This document shows, in pieces, positions 7,354 through 13,829 of a DNA stretch of 19,446 bases. Numbering within the stretch: the stretch's first letter is position 1; each line of letters begins with the position of its first letter. A program made the position numbers and the translations under genes. This stretch comes from Bacteroidales bacterium. GTDB taxonomy: Bacteria > Bacteroidota > Bacteroidia > Bacteroidales > UBA932. The notes under the pieces were generated by a model. The model was given only the letters and a program-made list of their open reading frames with translations. It was not told where the DNA came from and did not search any database. The stretch spans positions 1-19,446 of the forward strand of contig JAEEQI010000025.1 in NCBI GenBank assembly GCA_016285215.1. The letters are read 5' to 3'.

Positions 7354-8928
7354 TTATTTGATATTTCCTTGGGCTTTGTTGAGCGATGTGGCGGCCATCT
7401 GGTATTCGATGCCGGCATCGATATAGTCACTGTGGGCGCTGAGCCAGGCGGTCTGGGCTCCCAGCACCGTATTGGTGGGAAGGACGCCGGCTTCGTAAGC
7501 CAGGGTGGCCTTGCGGAGGTTTTCCTCGGCGCTCTCCAGGTTGGAGAGGGTCATCTCCACTTTCTCACTGGCTTCCACAAAGACCTTCCGCTGCTGGGCT
7601 ACCTGCAGGCCGATGAGTTCGCGGGCGTCCTCGTACTGGGTCCGGTACAGGGCGGCTTCGGCCTTGGCTTTCTTATAGCGGTTCAGGTTTTCCAGGCCGT
7701 GGAAGAGGGGGACGTTGACCATGACGCCGGCCACCAGCGTGCCGCCGTTCCAGGTGTTCTGGACGCCGTTGAAGGCATTGGGGTTGGAGATGAGGTAGTT
7801 GGCGGTAAGGGCTATCTGGGGCATCATGTCGGCCCGCACCACTTTGGCTTTCTTGTCATAGATCTGCTGGGCCAGCTGGAGGCTGCGGGTTTCGGGGCGG
7901 TCGGCGTAGATGTCTTCCATGGACTTATCCGTGGGACGCTCCGGCTCGGGAATCACCTCGATGGTTTCATCGGCCAGGATAATCTCGCTGTCCAGGGGCA
8001 GGCCTATACGCTTGCAAAGCAGCATCTTGGAAAGCGTGAGGCCGTTGTCGGCCTTGGTGAGGAGCATCTGCGCCTCGTTGGCTTTGACCTTGACCTGCAG
8101 GGCGTCGGATTCGGTGGCTACGCCGGCTGCGATGGATTTCTCCACATCGGACTGCATTTCCTGCAGGAGGTCCAGGTAGCTTTGGGCCAGTTTCTTCTTG
8201 TTAGCAATGGAGATAATCTGCCAGTAGGCCTGGTCCACGTCCATCACCACGTCGGCGTACTGCATCTCGTATTTGCTCTGGGCCAGGTCCTGGGCCAGGG
8301 CGGCCATCTGGTTGCTGTAGATGATCTTGCCGCCCACAAACACGGGCTGCTTAACCGTGACGGCACCCACCCAGATGTTATGGAGGTCCGGGTGCAGGGC
8401 TTTGTCAATATCGGCCCCAATGGCGTTCACCGGTTCGGCAATGTTGGGGACCAGTCCGGCCAGGGAGGAGGGATCCATGCCCTGGAGCATCTTGAAGACG
8501 GTCTGCCACATGGGGCTGCCCATATAATTGATGGCCAGGGCGGGGTTGGTCTTGATGGCCGTCATCAGCTCGGTCATCTTCTGGGTCATGGCGGCGCTCA
8601 GCTGCTGGGTGGCACCAGCCATGGCGGCATCCAACTGGCCCTGAACCAGGGTTCCGGCATTCTGCAGAATGGCGCTCTGGCCGTCGCTGATGAGGGCGAT
8701 GTCCCGGCTGTTATACAGGTAGGCGCCCGTAGCGCTTACATTGGGGAAGTAGTTGGCCAGGGCAATCTTGCGGTCATAGGAGGCCATCTGAATCTGGGTC
8801 CGGGCCTGCTCCAGATCTTTGCTTTGCTGGACAGCCATTTGCCGGCAGTCTTGCAGGGTCAGGGTCTGCTGGGCGGAGGCCGAAAGGGCGGCCATTCCCA
8901 GAAGGGTTACGAGAAGAATTTTTTTCAT
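7354..8928 (-). CDS. TolC-family outer-membrane efflux protein
   Basis: A 524-residue outer-membrane channel, first gene of the exporter operon. A signal peptide covers residues 1-20 (cut after LSASA-Q). The TolC repeat structure is visible as two long helical pairs, with KQPVFVGGK near 193-201 and NVPLFHGLEN in the second half marking equivalent strand-turn regions. Between the first strand (ending near residue 75) and residue 185 there is an extra stretch of about 110 residues rich in Ala, Gln and Met, which is not part of the classic TolC fold. The start at 8928 was chosen because MKK there begins the signal peptide; an in-frame ATG 18 bp upstream (MTKNKH) cannot be fully excluded. It is divergent from the AraC-family regulator. 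Confidence 0.93.
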   Translation of the reverse strand: MKKILLVTLLGMAALSASAQQTLTLQDCRQMAVQQSKDLEQARTQIQMASYDRKIALANYFPNVSATGAYLYNSRDIALISDGQSAILQNAGTLVQGQLDAAMAGATQQLSAAMTQKMTELMTAIKTNPALAINYMGSPMWQTVFKMLQGMDPSSLAGLVPNIAEPVNAIGADIDKALHPDLHNIWVGAVTVKQPVFVGGKIIYSNQMAALAQDLAQSKYEMQYADVVMDVDQAYWQIISIANKKKLAQSYLDLLQEMQSDVEKSIAAGVATESDALQVKVKANEAQMLLTKADNGLTLSKMLLCKRIGLPLDSEIILADETIEVIPEPERPTDKSMEDIYADRPETRSLQLAQQIYDKKAKVVRADMMPQIALTANYLISNPNAFNGVQNTWNGGTLVAGVMVNVPLFHGLENLNRYKKAKAEAALYRTQYEDARELIGLQVAQQRKVFVEASEKVEMTLSNLESAEENLRKATLAYEAGVLPTNTVLGAQTAWLSAHSDYIDAGIEYQMAATSLNKAQGNIK

Positions 8929-8937
8929 ATGCTTGTT

Positions 8938-8969
8938 TTTTGTCATTTTGTCAAATTATCATTTTGGGA
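8938..8969. repeat. Four-step 8-nt direct repeat ladder before tolC
   Basis: On the plus strand the bases read TTTTGTCA, TTTTGTCA, AATTATCA, TTTTGGGA in consecutive 8-nt steps. The first two are identical and the others share part of the pattern. The ladder lies 10-41 bp upstream of the tolC-like ATG, inside its predicted 5' leader, on the side facing the AraC-family gene. TTTGTCAAA occurs again at about 9096-9104, next to the regulator's own start. It could be a regulator binding site, but simple AT-rich leader sequence is also possible. Confidence 0.35.
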
Positions 8970-8989
8970 AACGTTGTCCTTTGCGGTTG

Positions 8990-8997
8990 CAAAATTA
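8990..8997 (-). promoter_or_regulatory. -7 promoter element of the exporter operon
   Basis: On the minus strand TAATTTTG matches TAnnTTTG. It lies 61 bp upstream of the tolC-like ATG, giving a leader of roughly 55 nt. The nearest TTTG is only 14 nt upstream, so the -33 element is poor, as would fit an activator-dependent promoter. Confidence 0.45.
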
Positions 8998-9067
8998 CTG
9001 CCATTTTTGCACAAAACTGGGAGCTTTTGGCCGATGGAATTATACAAAAGGTCGAAAAATGCATCTT

Positions 9068-9099
9068 TTTGCAAATGTCGAATAAAAACATTATCTTTG
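9068..9099 (+). promoter_or_regulatory. Promoter of the AraC-family regulator gene
   Basis: TTTG (9068-9071), a 20-nt spacer and TATCTTTG (9092-9099) form a perfect match to the Bacteroidota primary-sigma promoter. The ATG follows 16 bp after the -7 element, so the transcript leader should be only about 10 nt. Confidence 0.75.
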
Positions 9100-9115
9100 T
9101 CAAAAATTCGCATTT

Positions 9116-10048
9116 ATGGAGAAAGATACCCTGCAAACCATTGATATCCGGCACATTCTTGCGCTGGCCCCCATCATTGACGAGTACTCCCTGGGAACAG
9201 ACTTTATCATGGGAGAGGTAAGCGGCATAAAGGTAGAAAAGAGCGAGGCCATCCTGTCCATGCTCAAGTATCCCGTGCGCTTTGACGGCTATATCATCTT
9301 CTTCCTCAAGAAAGGGCACTTCTCCATCGACCTCAATCTTAGTACGTACGAGCTCAAGCCCCAGTCGCTGCTGATGTGCGTGCCGGGGAATATCATCAAG
9401 CTCTCGTCCTATGACGAGGACCATATTGGAGATGCAGAGCTCTATTTTGTGCTGGCTTCGAGGGAGTTCATGAACGGCATCCGCTTCGATTTTAACAAAA
9501 TCTTCCAGGAGACGCTGAGCCTCTGGAAGGATCCCTGCATCACGTTAAGCGAAGAGGATATGGCGCTGGCCGAGGAATACTTCAAGCTGGGCCGGAGCAT
9601 CGTCCTGGGAAAGCAGCTGAACAAAAGGGAAATCCTGGGGGCGCTGGTAACCTCTTTTACCTACGCCACCCTGGATGTCTGGACCCGCCGGATCAACGAG
9701 GCCAAAAAGGATGAAAGCCCTTCTTCGGCCCGTATCAACCAGCTCTTCGAGCGCTTCATGGCGCTGGTTACGGAGTACCACAGCACGCAGCGGGGCATGG
9801 CGTTCTATGCAGAGAAACTCTGCCTCACGCCCAAATACCTTTCCAAGCTGGTAAAACAAGCAAGCGGACGCAGTGCGCCCGCTTGGATAGATTCGTTTGT
9901 GATTCTGGAAGCCAAGAATATGCTCAAGTACTCAGACAAGAGCATCAAAGAGATTGTATACGACCTCCACTTCCCCAACCAATCCGTATTCTACAAGTTC
10001 TTCAAAGCCCATACGGGTATGACTCCCTCGCAATACCGGAAAGGATAG
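9116..10048 (+). CDS. AraC-family transcriptional regulator
   Basis: A 310-residue DNA-binding regulator. The N-terminal part (about residues 1-190) looks like a cupin-type sensing region of the kind seen in Bacteroidota AraC proteins. The C-terminal part (about 205-308) carries the paired helix-turn-helix: the first near 227-250 (YAEKLCLTPKYLSKLVKQAS), the second near 274-299 (SIKEIVYDLHFPNQSVFYKFFKAH), ending in GMTPSQYRKG, a typical AraC finish. The protein has no membrane segment. The gene is divergent from the tolC/hlyD/permease operon across a 187-bp spacer, an arrangement that strongly suggests it controls that operon in response to an exported compound. The inducer is unknown. Confidence 0.92.
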   Translation: MEKDTLQTIDIRHILALAPIIDEYSLGTDFIMGEVSGIKVEKSEAILSMLKYPVRFDGYIIFFLKKGHFSIDLNLSTYELKPQSLLMCVPGNIIKLSSYDEDHIGDAELYFVLASREFMNGIRFDFNKIFQETLSLWKDPCITLSEEDMALAEEYFKLGRSIVLGKQLNKREILGALVTSFTYATLDVWTRRINEAKKDESPSSARINQLFERFMALVTEYHSTQRGMAFYAEKLCLTPKYLSKLVKQASGRSAPAWIDSFVILEAKNMLKYSDKSIKEIVYDLHFPNQSVFYKFFKAHTGMTPSQYRKG

Positions 10049-10078
10049 ACAAAGGGTGCATTTTTTTCAAAAGTTTAC

Positions 10079-10086
10079 TATATTTG
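10079..10086 (+). promoter_or_regulatory. -7 promoter element of the three-gene envelope operon
   Basis: TATATTTG matches TAnnTTTG and ends 24 bp before the ATG at 10111. At the expected -33 position only GGTG is seen, a poor match. Confidence 0.5.
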
Positions 10087-10110
10087 TCTCTTACTTGAGA
10101 TACGAATATT

Positions 10111-10653
10111 ATGAAAAGAATCCTACTTGTATCGGCCCTTCTGCTGGCCTCTGTATCCCTCTTTGCCGCTAAACCCCTTAAGGTGACCAAGGGAAGCATG
10201 GATGTTTTTAAACAGGACGCTACGGCCACCTGGAACATAGATCTGTCCCAGGCCGTGTTCGTGAACAACGGCATCTTTGCCAAAGAGAATAAGGGAGACT
10301 TCAAAACCTGGTGTGAAGAAGACTACGACGAGCGCGTGCGCCTCATGAACGAAGCCTTCTTCGACGCCTTCAATATGTACACCACCGGTATGGAGCTGGT
10401 AAAAGAAGGGGAGGCCCCCTATCAGGTAATCCTGAAGGTGGACAAATTTGAACGTGCCCAGGGCCCCGGCGTCATGGGAAGTTGCTATATCAGTGTTTTC
10501 GGAACGCTGAGCCTCATTGACAATGCATCCGGTGAATCGGTTCTGGAGGTGGCTGTGAACAATGTGAAGGGAGACACGGACTTTGTGGAGACAGACCGTT
10601 TCCCTAAAACCATGACGTGGCTGTGCAGAGATTTGTTCAAACTGAAAAAGTAA
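10111..10653 (+). CDS. Exported protein of unknown function, first gene of envelope operon
   Basis: This 180-residue protein is not recognised. It has a clear signal peptide (residues 1-19, basic MKR, hydrophobic core, cut near LFA-A) and no lipobox, so it is probably periplasmic. The mature part is a compact alpha/beta sequence of about 160 residues with two cysteines (in TWCEEDY near residue 69 and GSCYISV near 126) plus a third near the C-terminus in WLCRDLF. The C-terminal half alternates strands (YQVILKVDKFE, YISVFGTLSLIDNASGESVLEVAV) in a way reminiscent of small outer-envelope proteins related to lipoprotein assembly or TolB-like N-terminal domains, but that is only an impression. It is 4 nt upstream of the next gene and surely cotranscribed with it. 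Confidence 0.8.
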   Translation: MKRILLVSALLLASVSLFAAKPLKVTKGSMDVFKQDATATWNIDLSQAVFVNNGIFAKENKGDFKTWCEEDYDERVRLMNEAFFDAFNMYTTGMELVKEGEAPYQVILKVDKFERAQGPGVMGSCYISVFGTLSLIDNASGESVLEVAVNNVKGDTDFVETDRFPKTMTWLCRDLFKLKK

Positions 10654-10657
10654 GCTT

Positions 10658-11359
10658 ATGAGAAAGTTGGCCTTCGCCCTGGTGGCCCTGTTTGCCATGG
10701 GCCCCTTTATGCCAGCAAACGCGGGTCCCGGCTTCAAGCCCAAGGATGTAGATGAATATCTCTTCTTCCAGCCTTGTGCCTGCATCGACATGTATTACAC
10801 GGACGGAGGCTACTACAGCCAGCCACAGACAGACAAGGCTGCCGGTATAGTGGCCGATATCATTAACGTAGAACGTTTCCCGTTCTCGGATATGGTTGAG
10901 GCAGATTATTATGGAGACGGAGCCAATGCTGATGCCCTCAAATGGGCCAGGGTCCTTGCAGAGACCAAGCCCAAGGATGTTGGCCGCTTGAGAGTTCCCA
11001 AGTCCCTGATAGCCAAGTTGAATGAAAGTGAAGACCGCTATGGTGTGTTCATCTATACCTATGGTTATGTCACTTCGGTGGAAGCCTATGAAAAGGAAAA
11101 GCGGGACAAAGCCATCAGCCATGCCGTGGACGTTGTGGCAGAAGAGCTAACCGGTGTAAAGGGTCTTACCAACCCCTCCATGAACTACACGGCCGACATT
11201 CCTTACAATAACGAGATGCTGTGCGTGGTGATAGACAAGCAGGAGCGTAGCGTGGTCTATTACAAGAAGCAACCTTCCCCCATGTTCAATTCCCATCCCA
11301 CAGATTATGAGGACGTCAGCAAGATGCTGCACAAACTATTGAAAGACTTTATACAATAA
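10658..11359 (+). CDS. Exported protein of unknown function, second gene of envelope operon
   Basis: A 233-residue protein with a signal peptide (residues 1-22, cut near ANA-G) and no lipobox. The family is not recognised. Visible features are a Cys pair in QPCACIDMYY near 38-47, a tyrosine-rich segment, a central charged helix around the sequence VEAYEKEKRDKA (about 144-155), and strands ending in MLCVVIDKQERSVVYYKKQ. The overall look is a soluble periplasmic or outer-membrane-associated alpha/beta domain. It starts 4 nt after the preceding stop and ends 14 nt before the repeat lipoprotein, so the three genes form one operon and probably act together at the cell envelope. Confidence 0.8.
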   Translation: MRKLAFALVALFAMGPFMPANAGPGFKPKDVDEYLFFQPCACIDMYYTDGGYYSQPQTDKAAGIVADIINVERFPFSDMVEADYYGDGANADALKWARVLAETKPKDVGRLRVPKSLIAKLNESEDRYGVFIYTYGYVTSVEAYEKEKRDKAISHAVDVVAEELTGVKGLTNPSMNYTADIPYNNEMLCVVIDKQERSVVYYKKQPSPMFNSHPTDYEDVSKMLHKLLKDFIQ

Positions 11360-11373
11360 ATAAGACGAGCAAC

Positions 11374-13632
11374 ATGAAAAAACTATTCTTAGCTGTCGCC
11401 ATGGCGGTTATGAGCCTTCTCTTTGTGGGATGTAGCAAGGAGCATGGGTCGGATGGCAGTCTGGCCGACAAATTAATGGGCCGATGGATTATGAGCGCTA
11501 CGGACGATACCCCCGCTCTGACCAATTCCAAGGTGGTGTACAACTATGTCTCCGCAACCAAGGCCTATCTGAGCGCCTCGTTCAATGCCATGCCCGAAAG
11601 AGGTACCATTTGGGGCGGCGACATGGAGGCTGATGTCGTTATCCGCGGAAGCCGGGTAACCGTCACCTATCATCCCGATGAGAACACCACCACCGTTCAT
11701 GATTTCTCCGTCAGAGCCATCAGCGAGAGCGAGATGTTCGCCAATGCCATCGTAACCGTGACCACCAATGGGGTTGTGGTTGTCTCGGAACAGGGTTCTG
11801 TCCGCTTCAATAGAGTGAACGAAGACTACAGCGAAGCCATCCTGGGCCTTTGGGAAGGTCAGATGGTGAGCCCCGAATCTGCCTACGACGACGGGCAGGA
11901 GCACCGCTGGCTGTATAAGGAAGACGGTACCTTTGTCTTCTATCTCAAGAATGACAAGGGCATTTGGGAGGCAAAGGATGACGAGTATTGCAATTATTTT
12001 GTTGCCGGAGACCTTCTTTGCACCCGCTGGAAGAACGCCGGCGAGGGCACCCAGGAAGCCCGTGAATGGTGGGAAATAACCGCCATCGGCAAGGAAAGAA
12101 TGGTATGGACCGCCCTGCGCGAGAAGAAGGACGGAACCCGTTACACCGCCGCTTTCAGTATGTACAGAGTCAGCGTTCCCACGCAGGCCGAAATTGAAAA
12201 GGCCATCGTGGGCAAATGGATGAATGCCGAGATGAACGGCGTGCCCTCCCTCACCAACGACAAGGGCGTATACACGTTCATCAGCACCGAATCGGCCTAT
12301 ATGAGTTCCTCCGTGAAAGGGGAGCCCGGGCTGGGAGACCTCTGGCACAACTTTGTACCGCTGGACGTAAACATCAAGGACAACGTGATTACGTTAACCC
12401 ACCAGCTGGACGAGCACAGGACCATGACCATTGAGATGACCGTCACCTCCATCAACGACGAGAGCATGCATGCCGATGTCCATGCCACCCTCACGGTGGA
12501 TGGTACGGTGGTGGGTTCCGTCAACGACCACATCCTTTACGAAAAGGTGAAGGAAAGATACCAAAAGCCCATCGTGGGCCTCTGGGAAGGCCGGAGAACC
12601 TCTGGCGGAACCACGGAGTATCACCGCTGGGAGTATTTCGAAGACGGTACTTACAACTTCTACCTCAAGGTTGGAGAAGGCCAGTGGGTAAAGATGAAGG
12701 ATGAGTTTTCCGAATACTTTGTGGACGGCCGACTGCTCTGCACCCGCTGGAAGAATGCCGGCGAGGGCACCCAGGAGAACCGTGAATGGTGGGAGGTCCG
12801 CAGCATCGAGAACGACGCCATGATCTGGAGCGCCCTGCGCCAGGACGAACAGGGAGACCGCTATGTAGAGTCCTTCGCCATGAACAAGGTGAAGGTTCCT
12901 ACCGAGGACGAAATCCGGACCGCTATCAAGAGCTCCAAGTGGATGACGGAGAAGGTGGACGGAGAGGAGGCTCTCACCAACCAGAAAGCCGTGTTCACCT
13001 TCATTTCCAGGACCCAGGCTGCCGTTACCGCTTCCATCGACGACCCCGCAACCGGCGACAAGGACTGGATCTGCCAGCGTGTCTATGAATACGACGTGGA
13101 CGGCAATATCATCACCCTCACCCATGAGGTTGATGAGCACACCACCCTTGTTGACTTGATGATTGTGGGTGCCATTGATAATGAAAGCCTCCACTGCATA
13201 CTCTACCACACGGAATACGTAGACGGAGTGCCCAATGCGGCTCCTCAAGTCACGCTTGAGCTTAGAAAGCAGGAAAAGACGCCTGTCAAGTACCCGGCCT
13301 ACATCCTGGGCGCCTGGCAAGGCCGCGTAACCAGCGAGCGTTCTGCGTATGACGACGGCAAGCCGCATCGCTGGGAGTTCAATGGCAGTTCCTACATTTA
13401 TTACGTGCGGAATGGATTTGACTGGGTCCCCAGCACCAACACCAGCAACGAGTACTTCATTGATGGCAGTCTGCTCCTCATGCGTTGGGTGGACAATGGC
13501 GTTGAGTACCGTGAGTGGTGGGAAATCATAGCCTTGGACAACTTCAACATGGTCTGGGGCGCCACCCGCCTGGACGAAAATGGCCAGCGCTATCCCGCTA
13601 CCGTCACCCTGGAAAGAATTGATCTGACCTAA
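11374..13632 (+). CDS. Large lipoprotein of three tandem 240-residue lipocalin-like repeats
   Basis: A 752-residue lipoprotein: the signal peptide ends in LLFVGC with the lipid-attachment cysteine at residue 20, followed by SKE. The rest is three units starting near residues 30, 270 and 510, each spaced exactly 240 residues. Every unit has two halves: an A half beginning with a KWM or RWIM segment, then ALTN.K.VY.F.S...AY.S, and a B half starting ILGLWEGQ..S with HRW.Y.EDGT..FYLK, LLCTRWKNAGEGTQ, REWWE and MVW.ALR. Each half resembles a small lipocalin-like beta-barrel, so six barrels may be strung together. The third unit is the most diverged and its B half lacks the NAGEGTQ block. It is probably exposed on the outer membrane; ligand and role are unknown. 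It closes the operon and is followed by a terminator. Confidence 0.88.
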   Translation: MKKLFLAVAMAVMSLLFVGCSKEHGSDGSLADKLMGRWIMSATDDTPALTNSKVVYNYVSATKAYLSASFNAMPERGTIWGGDMEADVVIRGSRVTVTYHPDENTTTVHDFSVRAISESEMFANAIVTVTTNGVVVVSEQGSVRFNRVNEDYSEAILGLWEGQMVSPESAYDDGQEHRWLYKEDGTFVFYLKNDKGIWEAKDDEYCNYFVAGDLLCTRWKNAGEGTQEAREWWEITAIGKERMVWTALREKKDGTRYTAAFSMYRVSVPTQAEIEKAIVGKWMNAEMNGVPSLTNDKGVYTFISTESAYMSSSVKGEPGLGDLWHNFVPLDVNIKDNVITLTHQLDEHRTMTIEMTVTSINDESMHADVHATLTVDGTVVGSVNDHILYEKVKERYQKPIVGLWEGRRTSGGTTEYHRWEYFEDGTYNFYLKVGEGQWVKMKDEFSEYFVDGRLLCTRWKNAGEGTQENREWWEVRSIENDAMIWSALRQDEQGDRYVESFAMNKVKVPTEDEIRTAIKSSKWMTEKVDGEEALTNQKAVFTFISRTQAAVTASIDDPATGDKDWICQRVYEYDVDGNIITLTHEVDEHTTLVDLMIVGAIDNESLHCILYHTEYVDGVPNAAPQVTLELRKQEKTPVKYPAYILGAWQGRVTSERSAYDDGKPHRWEFNGSSYIYYVRNGFDWVPSTNTSNEYFIDGSLLLMRWVDNGVEYREWWEIIALDNFNMVWGATRLDENGQRYPATVTLERIDLT
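11461..13623 (+). repeat. Three in-frame tandem 720-bp coding repeats
   Basis: Units start near 11461, 12181 and 12901. The equivalent segments around 12019-12075 and 12739-12795 (coding CTRWKNAGEGTQ..REWWE) are nearly identical at the DNA level and exactly 720 bp apart, while the A halves and the third unit are more diverged. This points to duplication inside the gene, with either selection or gene conversion keeping the B halves of units 1 and 2 alike. Confidence 0.8.
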
Positions 13633-13652
13633 CGGTTCGCTCCTATACGAAT

Positions 13653-13683
13653 AAACCTCGACCGAAAGGCCGAGGTTTTTTTT
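13653..13683 (+). terminator. Intrinsic terminator of the envelope operon
   Basis: AAACCTCG pairs with CGAGGTTT (8 bp); inside the stem CC pairs with GG around a GAAA loop, after one A/C mismatch. Eight T residues follow (13676-13683). It starts 20 bp after the lipoprotein stop codon and its T run abuts the 3' end of the convergent tRNA-Val gene. Confidence 0.9.
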
Positions 13684-13684
13684 G

Positions 13685-13759
13685 TAGGGACGATCGGATT
13701 CGAACCGATGACCTCTTCAATGTGACTGAAGCGCTCTAAACCAGCTGAGCTACGCCCCT
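13685..13759 (-). tRNA. tRNA-Val, anticodon CAC
   Basis: The minus strand folds as a full cloverleaf of 75 nt: acceptor AGGGGCG with CGTCCCT (one G-T pair), D-stem GCTC/GAGC, anticodon stem CTTCA/TGAAG with loop GTCACAT, five-base variable loop, T-stem ATCGG/CCGAT with loop TTCGAAT, discriminator A. The anticodon CAC is at 13724-13722 and reads GUG, a valine codon. The genome gives only CA after the discriminator, so CCA is probably added by enzyme. G at position 32 is unusual but does not break the fold. Confidence 0.93.
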
Positions 13760-13773
13760 ATGATTGGGGACTG

Positions 13774-13803
13774 CAAAGGTAATAATATTTTTGCATTCTC
13801 AAA
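13774..13803 (-). promoter_or_regulatory. Promoter of tRNA-Val
   Basis: On the minus strand TACCTTTG (13781-13774) matches TAnnTTTG, with TTTG (13803-13800) 18 nt upstream, one base short of the usual spacer. The mature tRNA 5' end lies 14 nt past the -7 element. The bases after it, CAGTCCC, are the same as after the tRNA-Ser promoter. Confidence 0.6.
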
Positions 13804-13815
13804 AATATTATTACC
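13778..13815. repeat. Perfect 15-bp inverted repeat between the minus-strand CDS and tRNA-Val
   Basis: GGTAATAATATTTTT (13778-13792) and its exact complement (13801-13815) flank an 8-base loop. It begins 14 bp after the stop of the minus-strand gene that ends at 13830, where a terminator is expected. However, it is AT-rich with no separate T run on that strand, and it also overlaps both elements of the tRNA-Val promoter. Either a weak terminator or a regulatory palindrome is possible. Confidence 0.55.
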
Positions 13816-13829
13816 TAATTTTTCAACCT

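Noticed and set aside
8944..8962. Upstream ATG codons in the tolC leader, including a tiny ATG-ATA-ATT-TGA frame
   Set aside because: Such short frames are expected by chance in this AT-rich leader; nothing supports a regulatory leader peptide.
7339..9144. A 601-codon open frame on the plus strand
   Set aside because: It is antisense to the tolC-like gene and runs through the divergent promoter region; low-complexity composition and no recognisable motif.
11473..13368. Two antisense open frames of 291 and 324 codons with similar sequences
   Set aside because: Their similarity simply mirrors the 720-bp repeats of the lipoprotein gene on the plus strand.
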